57,093 nt of DNA from Rhodospirillaceae bacterium (GCA_022843945.1 JALHMR010000033.1:1-57093), one strand, 5' to 3'; counted from the stretch's first letter, positions 44,097 through 54,824 are shown. Translations and numbers: made by a program. Notes: generated by a model from the sequence alone, not told the origin.

Positions 44097-45494
44097 TTAT
44101 TCCCCCTGTTTGGCGCCGCCCGCCGCTTTGGCGCCCGCCTCTTCGGCTTTGCCCGGCGGCCGGCGCTCCAGCACCCCGACGAAGAACCCGTCCGTACCGT
44201 TCCGGGCCGGCGACAGGTGAAGCCAAGGATCACCTGCCGGACACGGCGTGCCAAGGACTTCCTTCCACACCGCCGAGATCGGGACGGGGGTGAACTCGGG
44301 TGCGGCGGCCATGAAGGCTTCGAGCTGGCGCTCGTTCTCCTCCGGCAGCAGCGAGCAAGTCACGTAGACCAGCCGGCCGCCGGGCTTCACCAGGCGCGCG
44401 GCACTGCCCAGGATGCGGGCCTGCAGGGCGCGCAGCTCCAGGATATCCTGCGGGGTCAGCGTCCAGCGCGCGTCGGGATTGCGCCGCCAGGTGCCCGTGC
44501 CGCTGCACGGCGCGTCGATCAGCACGCGGTCGAAGGCGCCGAGCTGGCGCTTGATCCAGGGATCGCGCTCGTTCTCGAGATGGCGGCGCTCGACATTGTG
44601 AACCCCGGCGCGGCGCAGGCGTTTTGTGGCCCCCTCCAGACGGGGGCCGGAAACGTCACAGGCAACGACATGGCCCTTGTTGTTCATCGCCGCGGCGATG
44701 GCCAGGCTCTTGCCGCCGGCCCCGGCGCAGAAGTCGACGACCCGCATGCCGGGCCGCGCACCGACCAGCAGGGCCGCGAGCTGGGAACCCTCGTCCTGGA
44801 TCTCGACCAGCCCGTCCTTGAAGGCGGCCTCCCCCGGCAGGTTCGGGCGGCCCTCGGCGCGCAGGCCCCAGGGCGAATAGCGTGTCGGCTCGGTGCGCAC
44901 GCCGGAACTGGCCAGCGCCTTGCGCGCCCCGTCCCGATCGATCTTCAGGATATTGGCGCGCAGGTCCACCGGGGCGGTTTCGTTGAGCGCCGTCATCTCC
45001 TCGGCGAAGCCCTTCTCGAAGCGCGCGCGCAGGGATGGGATGATCCATTCCGGCGCGTTGTAGCGCACCCCGTCCGGCTGCTCGGGATGCTCGAGGCTGC
45101 GCCCGGTGAGCGCCTCGGCGAGGTTCCGCTCGGCCTGGTCGAGGGGTGCCGGCCGGAACTTGCTGCCGTCGAAACTCTCGGCCAGGTCCCCCGGTCCCCA
45201 GCCTTCGAGGATGGTCAGCGCCGCGACCACGCGCCGGCGTGAATCGATGACGAAGAGGCCGCGCGCCGCGCCCGTGCGCGCATAGGCGAGCCACCAGTCG
45301 AGCTGCGCCCGATGCCGCAGCACCGAATAGACGCGCCCGGTGATCGCCGCGCGATCCTTGCTGCCGATATAGCGGCGCGAGCGTACGTAACCGTTGACCA
45401 CGGCATCGGCCGGCGTGCGGCCGCGACCGGAGCCGGTGGCCGCTATGGCGTCGAGAATCTCGATAGTTGCCTGGATCTGCGCCCCGGGGGTCAT
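44097..45494 (-). CDS. rsmB: 16S rRNA (cytosine-C5)-methyltransferase, RsmB family
   Basis: SAM-dependent RNA m5C methyltransferase of 465 residues. An N-terminal NusB-like helical region (SRRYIGSKDRAAITGRVYSVLRHRAQLDWWL) precedes the PUA-like part and the methyltransferase domain. Motifs: RVVDFCAGAGGKSLAIAAAM (SAM), VLIDAPCSGTGTWRRNPDARW (catalytic Cys region) and LVYVTCSLLPEENE (second Cys). ATG 45494 gives MTPGAQIQATIEILDAI; the open frame upstream is not conserved. It lies 41 bases after guaB. Confidence 0.92.
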   Translation of the reverse strand: MTPGAQIQATIEILDAIAATGSGRGRTPADAVVNGYVRSRRYIGSKDRAAITGRVYSVLRHRAQLDWWLAYARTGAARGLFVIDSRRRVVAALTILEGWGPGDLAESFDGSKFRPAPLDQAERNLAEALTGRSLEHPEQPDGVRYNAPEWIIPSLRARFEKGFAEEMTALNETAPVDLRANILKIDRDGARKALASSGVRTEPTRYSPWGLRAEGRPNLPGEAAFKDGLVEIQDEGSQLAALLVGARPGMRVVDFCAGAGGKSLAIAAAMNNKGHVVACDVSGPRLEGATKRLRRAGVHNVERRHLENERDPWIKRQLGAFDRVLIDAPCSGTGTWRRNPDARWTLTPQDILELRALQARILGSAARLVKPGGRLVYVTCSLLPEENERQLEAFMAAAPEFTPVPISAVWKEVLGTPCPAGDPWLHLSPARNGTDGFFVGVLERRPPGKAEEAGAKAAGGAKQGE

Positions 45495-45535
45495 GGCGAG
45501 ATGATGGCCAGTCGGGGCGGGTCTGAAGGCTTTGA

Positions 45536-47029
<1,494 letters not shown>

Positions 47030-47079
47030 TCATACACAACGGTGGCCCGAATCCAAGCGCTGGGGCTGCTTCCGGTGGC

Positions 47080-47790
47080 CTACCCGCGTCCCCCGCCAAA
47101 TCCCGTCCCCACAAAGAAAAATTCGGCTGATTCCTGCCGGCTCGAGGGCGGCTTGATCCGGCGGATGGTGGCAAAATGGCGCCGCAGCTCCGCCTGGAAC
47201 TGCTGCTCGCTGCCGCCCTGCAGCATCTTGGAGACGAAGGCCCCACCCGGCTTGAGGACTTCCACCGCCATGGCCAACGCCGCTTCGACCAGGTGCATGA
47301 TGCGCAGGTGATCGATATCCGTCTGTCCGCTGGCCGCCGCCGCCATGTCCGAGAGCACGACATCGACCGGCCCGCCCAGGGCCTTGCGGATCTGGGCCGG
47401 CGCCTCGTCCGACAGAAAATCGCCCACCAACTGGATGGCGCCCTGGATCGGCGGATCGATCGGCAGGAGATCGAGACCGACGACCTCGCCCCCGCCCTTC
47501 GCCCCGGCCCCGGTGCGCTGGACGGCGATCTGCGTCCAGCCGCCGGGCGCCGCGCCGAGATCGAGGACCCGTGCGCCGCGCTTGAGCAGGCGGAGCTTGT
47601 CGTCGATCTCGATCAGCTTGAAGGCGGCGCGCGAGCGGTAGCCCGCTTTCTTCGCCTCGGCGACATAGGGGTCGTTGAGCTGGCGCTCCAGCCAGAGCTT
47701 GGATGACAGGCTGCGGCCTTTTGCCGACGTCACCCGCTGCTTGAGACGGCGACCGCCGCCCCCCGGATTGCCCCCGGCCTTGCGGGTCAT
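47080..47790 (-). CDS. rlmE: 23S rRNA 2'-O-ribose methyltransferase RlmE
   Basis: RrmJ/FtsJ-family enzyme that methylates U2552 of 23S rRNA. It has the basic N-terminus (KLWLERQLNDPYVAEAKKAGYRSRAAFKLIEIDDK), the SAM site RVLDLGAAPGGWTQIAV and the catalytic DVVLSDMAAAASGQTDIDHLR, with KMLQGG containing the catalytic Lys. Length 236. ATG 47790 overlaps the ppx TGA as ATGA. It lies 80 bases before the guaB start. Confidence 0.94.
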   Translation of the reverse strand: MTRKAGGNPGGGGRRLKQRVTSAKGRSLSSKLWLERQLNDPYVAEAKKAGYRSRAAFKLIEIDDKLRLLKRGARVLDLGAAPGGWTQIAVQRTGAGAKGGGEVVGLDLLPIDPPIQGAIQLVGDFLSDEAPAQIRKALGGPVDVVLSDMAAAASGQTDIDHLRIMHLVEAALAMAVEVLKPGGAFVSKMLQGGSEQQFQAELRRHFATIRRIKPPSSRQESAEFFFVGTGFGGGRG

Positions 47791-48782
47791 CGCCCGGCAG
47801 CGACGCCGCTGCCCGCCTCGCGCATCAGGCCGAGCAGGATGCCTTCGCGCAGACCGCGATCGGCGACGCGCAGGCGGGGAACGGGCCAGACTTTCAGGAT
47901 GCCTTCGAGAATGGCGCAACCGGCCAACACAAGATCGGCACGTTCGCTGCCGATGCAGGGCTGGGCCGCGCGGCCGCTCCAGTCGAGTTCGCGGAGCTGC
48001 GCACAGATATCGCGGGCCTCCTCGAGGCTGAGTGACGAGCCGTCGACGCGCGAACGGTCATAGCGCTCCAGCCGCAGGCGAATTCCGGACAAGGTCGTCA
48101 CCGTGCCCGAGGTGCCGAGCATCTGGACCTGCCCGGTAGCCAGCTTGGCGCCGATATCGTGCGCGGCCTCGAAACAGGCCAGCCGGGCGGCCATATCGTC
48201 GACGATCTCCGTGTAGGCTTCGGCCGGCACGCGGTCGCCGCCGAGTTGCTCGGCGAGCACCACCACGCCCAGCCCGAGCGACACTGAATCGACGACCGTC
48301 CAGCTCTTCTCCGCGTCGTGCCGCAGCCAGGTGACCTCGGTGCTGCCGCCGCCGATATCGAACAGGATGGCATAGGGCAGCTGCGGGTCGAGCAGCGGCG
48401 CGCAGCCGGCCAGCGCCAGGCCGGCCTCCTCGCGCGGCTCGATGATCTCCAGCGACAGCCCGGTCTCGGCCGCCACGCGTGCCACGAAGGCGCCGCCGTT
48501 GCGCGCCCGCCGGCAGGCTTCGGTGGCGACGCCCCGGTAAAAGCCCACGCCTCGGCGCCGCAGCTTGCCCGCGCAGATGCGCAGCGCCTCCACCGTGCGG
48601 TCCATGGCCGGCATGGTCAGCTCGCCGGTCGTGGCCAGCTGCTCGCCGAGCCGCACGATGCGCGAGAACGCGTCGATGACGCGGAAGGATTCACCGGACG
48701 GCCTGGCTACCAGCAGGCGGCAATTGTTGGTGCCCAGATCGAGCGCGGCAAACACCGGACCGTCGCCGTTGCGCGACGGCAC
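47787..48782 (-). CDS. Ppx/GppA exopolyphosphatase-family phosphatase
   Basis: Actin-fold phosphatase acting on polyphosphate or pppGpp. Motifs: FAALDLGTNNCRLLVARP (phosphate 1), the middle EEAGLALAGCAPLL and AILFDIGGGSTEVTWL (phosphate 2), LGTSGTVTTLSG. The C-terminal HD-like domain of long Ppx enzymes is absent, so this is the short form of about 331 residues. I choose GTG 48782 because GGGAGG lies seven bases upstream and homology begins at the next residues. An open frame continues upstream to 49010 but is not conserved. Confidence 0.9.
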   Translation of the reverse strand: MPSRNGDGPVFAALDLGTNNCRLLVARPSGESFRVIDAFSRIVRLGEQLATTGELTMPAMDRTVEALRICAGKLRRRGVGFYRGVATEACRRARNGGAFVARVAAETGLSLEIIEPREEAGLALAGCAPLLDPQLPYAILFDIGGGSTEVTWLRHDAEKSWTVVDSVSLGLGVVVLAEQLGGDRVPAEAYTEIVDDMAARLACFEAAHDIGAKLATGQVQMLGTSGTVTTLSGIRLRLERYDRSRVDGSSLSLEEARDICAQLRELDWSGRAAQPCIGSERADLVLAGCAILEGILKVWPVPRLRVADRGLREGILLGLMREAGSGVAAGR

Positions 48783-48969
48783 GCCGTCGCCTCCCGCTCT
48801 CTGGAAGCCGGTATCGTGCACGACCCGAAGCCTCGCCGGCAGACACCGTGCCTTCCCCCGCTCCTGAAAGGATGTGGGAGGAATGGCGGCGCCCGCGTAT
48901 GGGTTACTCAAGGGGCATGTAACCACAGTCCTTCGCGGCTGCGAAGGCGGTTTGTCAGCACCCCGTTCT

Positions 48970-50727
48970 TCAGCGCCAGGGCAGGACGTCTTCCGGCAGC
49001 CGGCCGGCAAGCCGGTCGAGGGCGAGCATGACCAGGGTGATCACCCCAACGGCCGCCAGGGCCACGGCCGCGGCCGCGGAGACCAGGCCCGCTTCTTCCA
49101 GGCTGAAAAGGACCACGCCGAGCGTTTCGGTCCCGCGCGACCACAGCAAGGCCGAGACGGTGAGCTCGTTGAAGGCGATGAGAAAGGCCAGTAGCCCACC
49201 GGCGGCCATGGCCGGTGCCGCCGCCGGCGCCAGGATGTGGCGCAGCCGCTCCACCACCGTCGCGCCGCAGACGGACGCGGCTTCCTCGACCGAGGGGTCA
49301 AGCTGCGCCAGCGCGGCGGTGACCGGCTTCAAGGCGAGCGGCAGAAAGCGCGCCACGTAGGCGAAGATGATGATGGCGGGCGTGCCGTAAAGGCTGATCT
49401 CGATCACGGGCAGCGGCCTGAGAAAGAGCAGGATGCAGGCCAGCGCCAGCACCACGCCGGGAAGCGCGTAAGGAACCTCGAACGCTCCTTCGATAAGGGC
49501 CCGCCACCGGCTGGCCCGTCGCGCCAGGACGTAGCCGAGCGGCAGCGCCAGCAGCGACACCACGACGGCCGCAATGCCGGAGAAGACGAAGGAGTTCCAG
49601 AAGGCGCGCCCGGTCGCGGACTGGCGGATGAGCACCTCGATGAAATTGTCGAGCGTCAGCGTCTGCAGGCTGAGACCGACACCGTAGGTTGGGACGAGAG
49701 CGGCGGTCAGCAAGGACACCAGGGGAATGGCAAGGGTGACGACAATGATCAGGGCCATGGCCGCCTGCAGCCCGACAGCCACTCGCCCGGCCGGCCATAA
49801 CCCATCCAGCCCTGTCCCCGTCTCCAACCGCGCGTGCTCCGAAGCCGCAAGCCGGCGGGATATGAGCAGGCCGATCCCGGTCAGCACGATAAGCAGGAGG
49901 CTCACGGCCGCGGCGTCGCCGATCACCGACGGGCCCAGGCTCGACAGGCGGCGGTAGATCAGCGTCGGCAGGGTCAGGTAGTTGACCGGCAGGCCGAGCA
50001 GCGCCGGGATGCCGAAATTGCCGATCGCCGCGACGGAGCACAGCACCCCGGCGGCGATCAGGTGCCCCCGCAGCAGCGGCAGCACGATGCGCAGGATGAC
50101 GCCGGTCCGCGAGGCACCGTCGACCGAGGCCGCATCGACCAGTTCGCGCGGGATGCGGCGCAGGCCGGCGCGCAGCGTGACGAAGGCCAGCGGCGCATGA
50201 TGCAGGGCGAGCACGGCGACGATGCCGCCGGGCCCACGCAGCGGATTGGGCGTGCCCGGCAGCGGGGCCAGCCCCAGCGTGTGGAGCAACGGCGAGGACG
50301 GGCCGGTTGCCGTGATGAAGGCCAGGGCCACGACCTGCGGCGCCATCATCATCGACAGGACGAAGAGGAAGGAGAAGACCTTCCGACCGCGGACATCGGT
50401 CAGCGTCACGGCCAACGCCGCCCCGAGGCCGAGCACGACGGCCAGCAGCGCCGAGGCGATCCCCGTCTCCAGCGAATTGGCCAAGGCACGCAAGGCGGCG
50501 CGAGAGGTGATCTCCGCCAGCGCCGCATCGGGCATGAACTCCCCGGCCCGCGTGAGCGCCGCCAGGATCAGCCGGCCGGTGGGCAGCAGTGACAGGAGCA
50601 GCAGGCTCGCGGCCAGCACCACCACGAGCGGCCAGCCGTCACGCCAGATGACTCCGGTGACCCGTTGTGGAGCGCCGTCTGCAAGATCGCGCGCCGCCTC
50701 GACCCGTACGGCGCCGACCTCGCTCAC
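48970..50727 (-). CDS. Ferric-type ABC transporter permease (fused two-domain)
   Basis: A 585-residue inner-membrane protein with two fused permease domains (FbpB/SfuB type, 12 predicted spans). Each half has the EAA loop: IPRELVDAASVDGASRTGVILRIVLP and LDPSVEEAASVCGATVVERLRHILAP. Such permeases import ferric iron or phosphonates. The start (ATG 50727) overlaps the binding-protein stop as ATGA. No ATP-binding gene follows within the window, so the ATPase must be encoded elsewhere. The 187 bases between it and ppx are empty. Confidence 0.9.
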   Translation of the reverse strand: MSEVGAVRVEAARDLADGAPQRVTGVIWRDGWPLVVVLAASLLLLSLLPTGRLILAALTRAGEFMPDAALAEITSRAALRALANSLETGIASALLAVVLGLGAALAVTLTDVRGRKVFSFLFVLSMMMAPQVVALAFITATGPSSPLLHTLGLAPLPGTPNPLRGPGGIVAVLALHHAPLAFVTLRAGLRRIPRELVDAASVDGASRTGVILRIVLPLLRGHLIAAGVLCSVAAIGNFGIPALLGLPVNYLTLPTLIYRRLSSLGPSVIGDAAAVSLLLIVLTGIGLLISRRLAASEHARLETGTGLDGLWPAGRVAVGLQAAMALIIVVTLAIPLVSLLTAALVPTYGVGLSLQTLTLDNFIEVLIRQSATGRAFWNSFVFSGIAAVVVSLLALPLGYVLARRASRWRALIEGAFEVPYALPGVVLALACILLFLRPLPVIEISLYGTPAIIIFAYVARFLPLALKPVTAALAQLDPSVEEAASVCGATVVERLRHILAPAAAPAMAAGGLLAFLIAFNELTVSALLWSRGTETLGVVLFSLEEAGLVSAAAAVALAAVGVITLVMLALDRLAGRLPEDVLPWR

Positions 50728-51695
50728 TCGAAGATATCGCTGAAGCGCTTCTTGTTGGCGCTATCGCCGGCCAGGGCCGTGGCGGGGTCGAAGGGCATGA
50801 GCTTGATGGCGCTCCGCTCCGGATAGCCCGCCGGCAGCCCCACCTTGGGATGCGCCGGCACATAGCCCTGCCTGGCGGCCAGGCGCTGGCCGTCTTCCGA
50901 GAGCAAAAAGTCGATGAGCGCGCGTGCCGCCGCCGGATTGCGGGCCGTGGACAGGATGGCGACCGGCTCGCTCACCGCCGAGACGCCCTCGCTGGGAAAG
51001 ACGAACTCGACCGGCGCACCCTTGGCCTTCTCGCGAATGGGCATGAAGTCGACGATCATGCCGTAGAGTTTCTCGCCGCCGGCGACCTGCTTCAGCACAT
51101 CGCCGTTGCCGCCCGAGGCCAGCGCGCCGTTCTTGCGCAGCGCCTCGTAGTAGCTCCAGCCACCCGGCAGGCTGCCGCTCAGCGTGACGGTATGAATCAT
51201 CGCCGCGCCCGAGGCCAGCGGCGACGGCATCGCCACCAGGCCTTTCGCTTCCGGCCGGGTGAGATCGAGCCAGGAGGAGGGCTTCAGCGCCGCCTTGGTG
51301 TTGTAGACGATGCCGGTGGTAATGAGCTTGGTGCCGAACCACGTCTTGTCCTTGTCGTGGATGCCGGCCGGATAAGCCGATACGTCGGCCTTCTCGTGGG
51401 CCTGCAGGCGGCGTTCCTGCTTCAGGGCCTCCATGGTGACGCTGTCGGCGATCAGCAGGACGTCGGCCTGCGGCTGGCCGGCCTCGATCTCGGCGCGCAG
51501 CTTGGCCAGGACGCGCGGGGTCCCGTCGCGCACGAAGCTGACATCGACCCGCGGGTAGCGTGCCTTGAAGGCATCCAGGGTCTGCTGGGCGTCGGTCTGC
51601 GGCTGGCTGGTATAGAGAACCAGTTTGCCGTCCTGGGCGGCCGCCGGAACCGACAGCGCCATGAGGGCAGCAAGGGTCGCCAGGATCGATTTCAT
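50724..51695 (-). CDS. ABC transporter extracellular solute-binding protein (ferric/2-AEP type)
   Basis: A 323-residue periplasmic binding protein. Signal peptide MKSILATLAALMALSVPAAAQ, then KLVLYTSQPQTDAQQTLDAFKARYPRV, the FbpA-like beginning; GTPRVLAKLRAEIEAGQPQADVL and TGIVYNTKAALKPSSWLDLTRPEAKGLVAMPSP follow. A ferric or phosphonate ligand is likely by family. ATG 51695 has GGAG upstream; the long frame before it is not conserved. It is coupled to the permease gene. Confidence 0.9.
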   Translation of the reverse strand: MKSILATLAALMALSVPAAAQDGKLVLYTSQPQTDAQQTLDAFKARYPRVDVSFVRDGTPRVLAKLRAEIEAGQPQADVLLIADSVTMEALKQERRLQAHEKADVSAYPAGIHDKDKTWFGTKLITTGIVYNTKAALKPSSWLDLTRPEAKGLVAMPSPLASGAAMIHTVTLSGSLPGGWSYYEALRKNGALASGGNGDVLKQVAGGEKLYGMIVDFMPIREKAKGAPVEFVFPSEGVSAVSEPVAILSTARNPAAARALIDFLLSEDGQRLAARQGYVPAHPKVGLPAGYPERSAIKLMPFDPATALAGDSANKKRFSDIFE

Positions 51696-51816
51696 GGATG
51701 GCTCCGGTCGAGGATCGCGGACAGGGCGTCCGCCGGCGGACAGTAACGGGGGTGCATGACGCTCGCGTGAAACCGCCGAAAACCGGCCGGATAACGGCAG
51801 CATGTAACCATATCCC

Positions 51817-51840
51817 GTCACCCCCGCGAAAGCCGGTTCA
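51817..51840. repeat. Fragment of dispersed intergenic repeat
   Basis: GTCACCCCCGCGAAAGCCGG is a shortened copy of the GTCACCCCGGCGAAAGCC hairpin seen at 38171. The other half is missing. It lies in the 51696–51939 stretch, which holds no gene. Confidence 0.4.
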
Positions 51841-51939
51841 GGCCCCTTTTCCGCCCCTGCACAGGCGCTACACAAATCCGTCCGGTCTGTGCTAAAAGCC
51901 GGCCTCTCAAGCACCGGGCACCCGCCTTCGCGGCCCTGC

Positions 51940-52013
51940 TGGGGGATCGTCCAACGGTAGGACTCCAGACTCTGACTCTGGCTATCTAGGTTCGAATCCT
52001 AGTCCCCCAACCA
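51940..52013 (+). tRNA. tRNA-Gln (anticodon CTG)
   Basis: A 74-base cloverleaf with encoded CCA. Acceptor TGGGGGA (51940–51946) pairs with TCCCCCA (52003–52009). The D-arm contains AACGGTAGGA. The anticodon stem CCAGA/TCTGG encloses CTCTGAC, anticodon CTG reading CAG. The T-arm is CTAGG-TTCGAAT-CCTAG. It has U1–A72 like other glutamine tRNAs, but the discriminator base (52010) is A rather than the usual G. It lies 38 bases from the stop of the converging glnS. Confidence 0.97.
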
Positions 52014-52051
52014 GCCCTTCGCCGCTTCGCGGCTACCCGTTCTGACGATCC

Positions 52052-53764
52052 TCAACGCGGCTTGGCCGGCGTTCCAGGTTTGCCGCCGCCCTGCACCTTC
52101 GCCCAGGTGTCGCGCAACGCCACGGTGCGGTTGAAGACCAGGCGGCCACGCGTCGAATCCGGATCGCGGCAAAAATAGCCTTGGCGCTCGAACTGGAACG
52201 TCGCCTCGGCGTTGTTGGTCGCCAGCGACGGCTCGACCTGGGCCCCACTCAGGGTCTCCAGTGAATTCGGGTTGAGGTCGTCGAGCAGCTCGCCCTCCGC
52301 GCCTGGATCGGGGCGCGAGAACAGCGGGTTGTAGATGCGGATCTCCGCCGGAACGGCGTGCGCCGCGGATACCCAGTGCAGCGTCGACTGGACCTTGCGG
52401 CCATCGGGCGCATCGCCGCCGCGCGTCGCGGGATCGTAGGTGCAGCGCAGCTCCGTGATCGCGCCCGATGCATCCTTCGTCACGCTCCTGCACGTCAGCA
52501 GATAAGCGCCGCGCAGACGCACCTCGCGGCCAGGCGCCAGCCGGAAAAACTTCTTCGGCGGGTCTTCCATGAAATCGTCGCGCTCGATGTAGATCTCGCG
52601 GCTGAACGGCACTTTGCGCGCGCCCGCCGCCTCATTCTCCGGATGGTTGGCGATTTCGAACTCCTCGCTCTGCCCTTCCGGATAGTTCTCGATGACCAGC
52701 TTGAGCGGGCGCAGCACGGCCATGCACCGCGGCGCGCTCCTGTTCAGATGTTCACGCACCGTGTGCTCGAACATCGCCACCTCGATGATGCTGTTGGCGC
52801 GCGCCATGCCGATGCGGCGCACGAACTCGCGCAGGGCCTCGGGCGGAACGCCGCGCCGGCGCAGGCCCGCGAGGGTCGGCATGCGCGGATCGTCCCAGCC
52901 CTTCACGTGCTTCTTCTGCACCAGCTCGGTGAGGAAGCGCTTGGAAAGCACCATGTAGGTGATGTTGAGCCGTGCGAACTCGATCTGCCGCGGCCGCGAC
53001 GGGACCGGCAGGTTGTCGAGGAACCAGTCGTAGAGCGGCTGGTGGTCGGCGAATTCGAGCGTGCACAGCGAATGCGTGATGTGCTCGATAGCGTCCGACT
53101 GGCCATGCGCATAGTCGTAGGTCGGATAGATCGACCAGGCCGTGCCGGTACGCGGATGGGTGGCGTGCAGGATCCGGTAGAGCACCGGATCGCGCAGGTT
53201 CATGTTGCCGGCGGCCATGTCGATCTTCGCCCGCAGCACCCGCGCGCCGTTGGGGAACTCGCCGGCGCGCATGCGGCGGAAGAGGTCGAGATTCTCGTCG
53301 ACGGAGCGGTCACGGAACCGGCTGTGCCTGCCGGGCTCGGTCAGCGAGCCGCGCATCGCCCGCATCTCGTCGAGCGGCGTGTCGTCGACATAGGCCTTGC
53401 CGGCGCCGATCAGGTGCTCCGCCCATTCGTAGAGCTGCTCGAAGTAATCCGACGCATGATAGAGGTGCTTGCCCCAGTCGAAGCCGAGCCAGCGCACGTC
53501 GCGCTCGATGGCGTCGATGAACTCCTGCTCCTCCTTGGTCGGGTTGGTGTCGTCGAAGCGCAGGTGGCAGCGGCCACCGAACTCCTGCGCCACGCCGAAA
53601 TTGAGGCAGATCGACTTGGCGTGGCCGATATGCAGGTAGCCGTTGGGCTCCGGCGGAAAGCGGGTGACCACGGTCTGGTGGCGCCTGGCGGCCAGGTCCG
53701 CGTCGATGATCTCGCGGATGAAGTCGCGTCCGGCTTCCGGCGGCGCCGTCGTTTCGCTGGGCAT
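52052..53764 (-). CDS. glnS: Glutaminyl-tRNA synthetase
   Basis: Class I synthetase attaching Gln to tRNA-Gln. HIGH motif in [23 protein letters not shown] (residues 35–57) and the KMSKS equivalent VLSKRFL in [17 protein letters not shown]. The anticodon-binding beta-barrel follows ([44 protein letters not shown]), ending [19 protein letters not shown]. The 570-residue length and C-terminal barrels are those of bacterial GlnRS, not GluRS. Most alphaproteobacteria lack this enzyme and make Gln-tRNA by GatCAB transamidation. The cognate tRNA gene lies beside it. Confidence 0.96.
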   Translation of the reverse strand: MPSETTAPPEAGRDFIREIIDADLAARRHQTVVTRFPPEPNGYLHIGHAKSICLNFGVAQEFGGRCHLRFDDTNPTKEEQEFIDAIERDVRWLGFDWGKHLYHASDYFEQLYEWAEHLIGAGKAYVDDTPLDEMRAMRGSLTEPGRHSRFRDRSVDENLDLFRRMRAGEFPNGARVLRAKIDMAAGNMNLRDPVLYRILHATHPRTGTAWSIYPTYDYAHGQSDAIEHITHSLCTLEFADHQPLYDWFLDNLPVPSRPRQIEFARLNITYMVLSKRFLTELVQKKHVKGWDDPRMPTLAGLRRRGVPPEALREFVRRIGMARANSIIEVAMFEHTVREHLNRSAPRCMAVLRPLKLVIENYPEGQSEEFEIANHPENEAAGARKVPFSREIYIERDDFMEDPPKKFFRLAPGREVRLRGAYLLTCRSVTKDASGAITELRCTYDPATRGGDAPDGRKVQSTLHWVSAAHAVPAEIRIYNPLFSRPDPGAEGELLDDLNPNSLETLSGAQVEPSLATNNAEATFQFERQGYFCRDPDSTRGRLVFNRTVALRDTWAKVQGGGKPGTPAKPR

Positions 53765-53976
53765 TGGGGTCCTTAAGAGGCTGGTCGCGGTCGCCGGAGA
53801 CGCTGGGGCTGGCTGTATGTGCCAAATCCCGGGGCCCCCGCCAAGGCCCTCGCCCGCTGGTCAGGGTGGCCGGCCACCGCGCCCGGGAACAGGGGACGGG
53901 CTTGGCCGTTTCTTGGGAGGTACCGCCCTCACCGCAGGCCGCTACCGCCCCCATCTCCTTTTCCAGAGGTGTTTTC

Positions 53977-54174
53977 ATGGCCAATCCGAAGAAACCGCAG
54001 GTCCGTCCCGATCCGCTGCCGGAGGACAAGTCTGAAAACCAGATCGACCAGGAGCGTGCGGATTCGGGTCCGGCCAGCGATCCACCGCCGATGGGTGGCT
54101 CGACCGCCGGCGGCGGGCCGGACAGCAAGAAAAGCCCGCCGCCCAAGCCGACAAAATCCGACTCCGCCTCGTGA
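53977..54174 (+). CDS. Small disordered protein
   Basis: A 65-residue, Pro/Lys/Ser/Gly-rich protein without hydrophobic segments (ANPKKPQVRPDPLPEDKSENQ, GGPDSKKSPPPKPTKSDSAS). AGAGG stands eight bases before ATG 53977, so translation is credible. No function is suggested. An intrinsic terminator follows at 54271. The 53765–53976 gap before it shows nothing else. Confidence 0.6.
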   Translation: MANPKKPQVRPDPLPEDKSENQIDQERADSGPASDPPPMGGSTAGGGPDSKKSPPPKPTKSDSAS

Positions 54175-54353
54175 CCTTCGAAGCCCCGGGCCGCACGCCG
54201 AGTTATGCCCCGGGGGTAAATCCGTTCGCCCTGGCGGGCCAGACCGCGCAGGCGATCCTGCTGTGGAGCTACGCCGCGCCCTTCCTGGGCGCGGCGTCCT
54301 TTTTTCTTGTCCCGCCCCTGTGGATCGCCGCGCTCTCGCTGGGCCGCCGTTGA
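54171..54353 (+). CDS. Possible small membrane protein
   Basis: A 60-codon frame starting with GTG that overlaps the previous TGA (GTGA). The product would have two hydrophobic stretches (LAGQTAQAILLWSYAAPFLGAASFFLVPPLW and IAALSL). However, an excellent terminator hairpin lies inside it and itself encodes the YAAPFLGAAS segment. The frame may be accidental, so it is listed with low confidence. Confidence 0.35.
   Translation: MTFEAPGRTPSYAPGVNPFALAGQTAQAILLWSYAAPFLGAASFFLVPPLWIAALSLGRR
54271..54305 (+). terminator. Rho-independent terminator
   Basis: Perfect 11-base stem ACGCCGCGCCC (54271–54281) / GGGCGCGGCGT (54287–54297), loop TTCCT, then CC and six T (54300–54305). It is suitably placed to end transcription of the small gene at 53977, and it overlaps the doubtful frame at 54171. 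Confidence 0.7.
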
Positions 54354-54407
54354 GTGTGCTAGACAGCCCCAGCGGCTCCCGCGCGGGAGTCGGCGATGGG
54401 GGAATCG

Positions 54408-54824
54408 ATGGAACGGTTTGTACGGCGGGCTGTGCTCGCCTTCGTGGTGGTGGCGCTTGCGGCCTGCGCGGGCAGCGGCAGCGATCAGTCGCCTTCTCCG
54501 GCCAAATCGTTCTTCGTTTTCTTCGCCGTCGACAGCGCCGAGTTGATGCCTGAGGCGAACGAGGTCATCGATCGGATTGCCGCCGAGGCGCGGCGCATCC
54601 AGGCCACCGGCGTGGGCATCGTCGGCTATGCCAGCCCGGCCGGCACCCCGTCCCATAACCTGCGCCTGTCCGATCAGCGGGCCACGGCCGTCGAGGTGGC
54701 GCTGCTGTCGCGCGGCGTGCCGCGGGCGATCCTGGTGCGCACCCATCACGGCGCCACGCCCGTGATCGGCCCGGAAATCGAAGGCCAGCGCGTCGAGGTC
54801 GTCGTCTCGCGCGAGCAGCGCTGA
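54408..54824 (+). CDS. OmpA-like peptidoglycan-associated lipoprotein
   Basis: A 138-residue lipoprotein. The signal peptide ends in the lipobox LAAC (VALAACAGSGS), so the mature protein is attached to the membrane by its N-terminal Cys. The OmpA-C-like domain follows: FFVFFAVDSAELMPEANEVIDRIAAEARR, IVGYASPAGTPSHNLRLSDQRATAVEVALLSRGV and a C-terminal QRVEVVVSREQR. It would bind peptidoglycan. ATG 54408 has GGGGGA upstream; ATG 54396 in the same frame is possible. It runs towards pssA. Confidence 0.87.
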   Translation: MERFVRRAVLAFVVVALAACAGSGSDQSPSPAKSFFVFFAVDSAELMPEANEVIDRIAAEARRIQATGVGIVGYASPAGTPSHNLRLSDQRATAVEVALLSRGVPRAILVRTHHGATPVIGPEIEGQRVEVVVSREQR

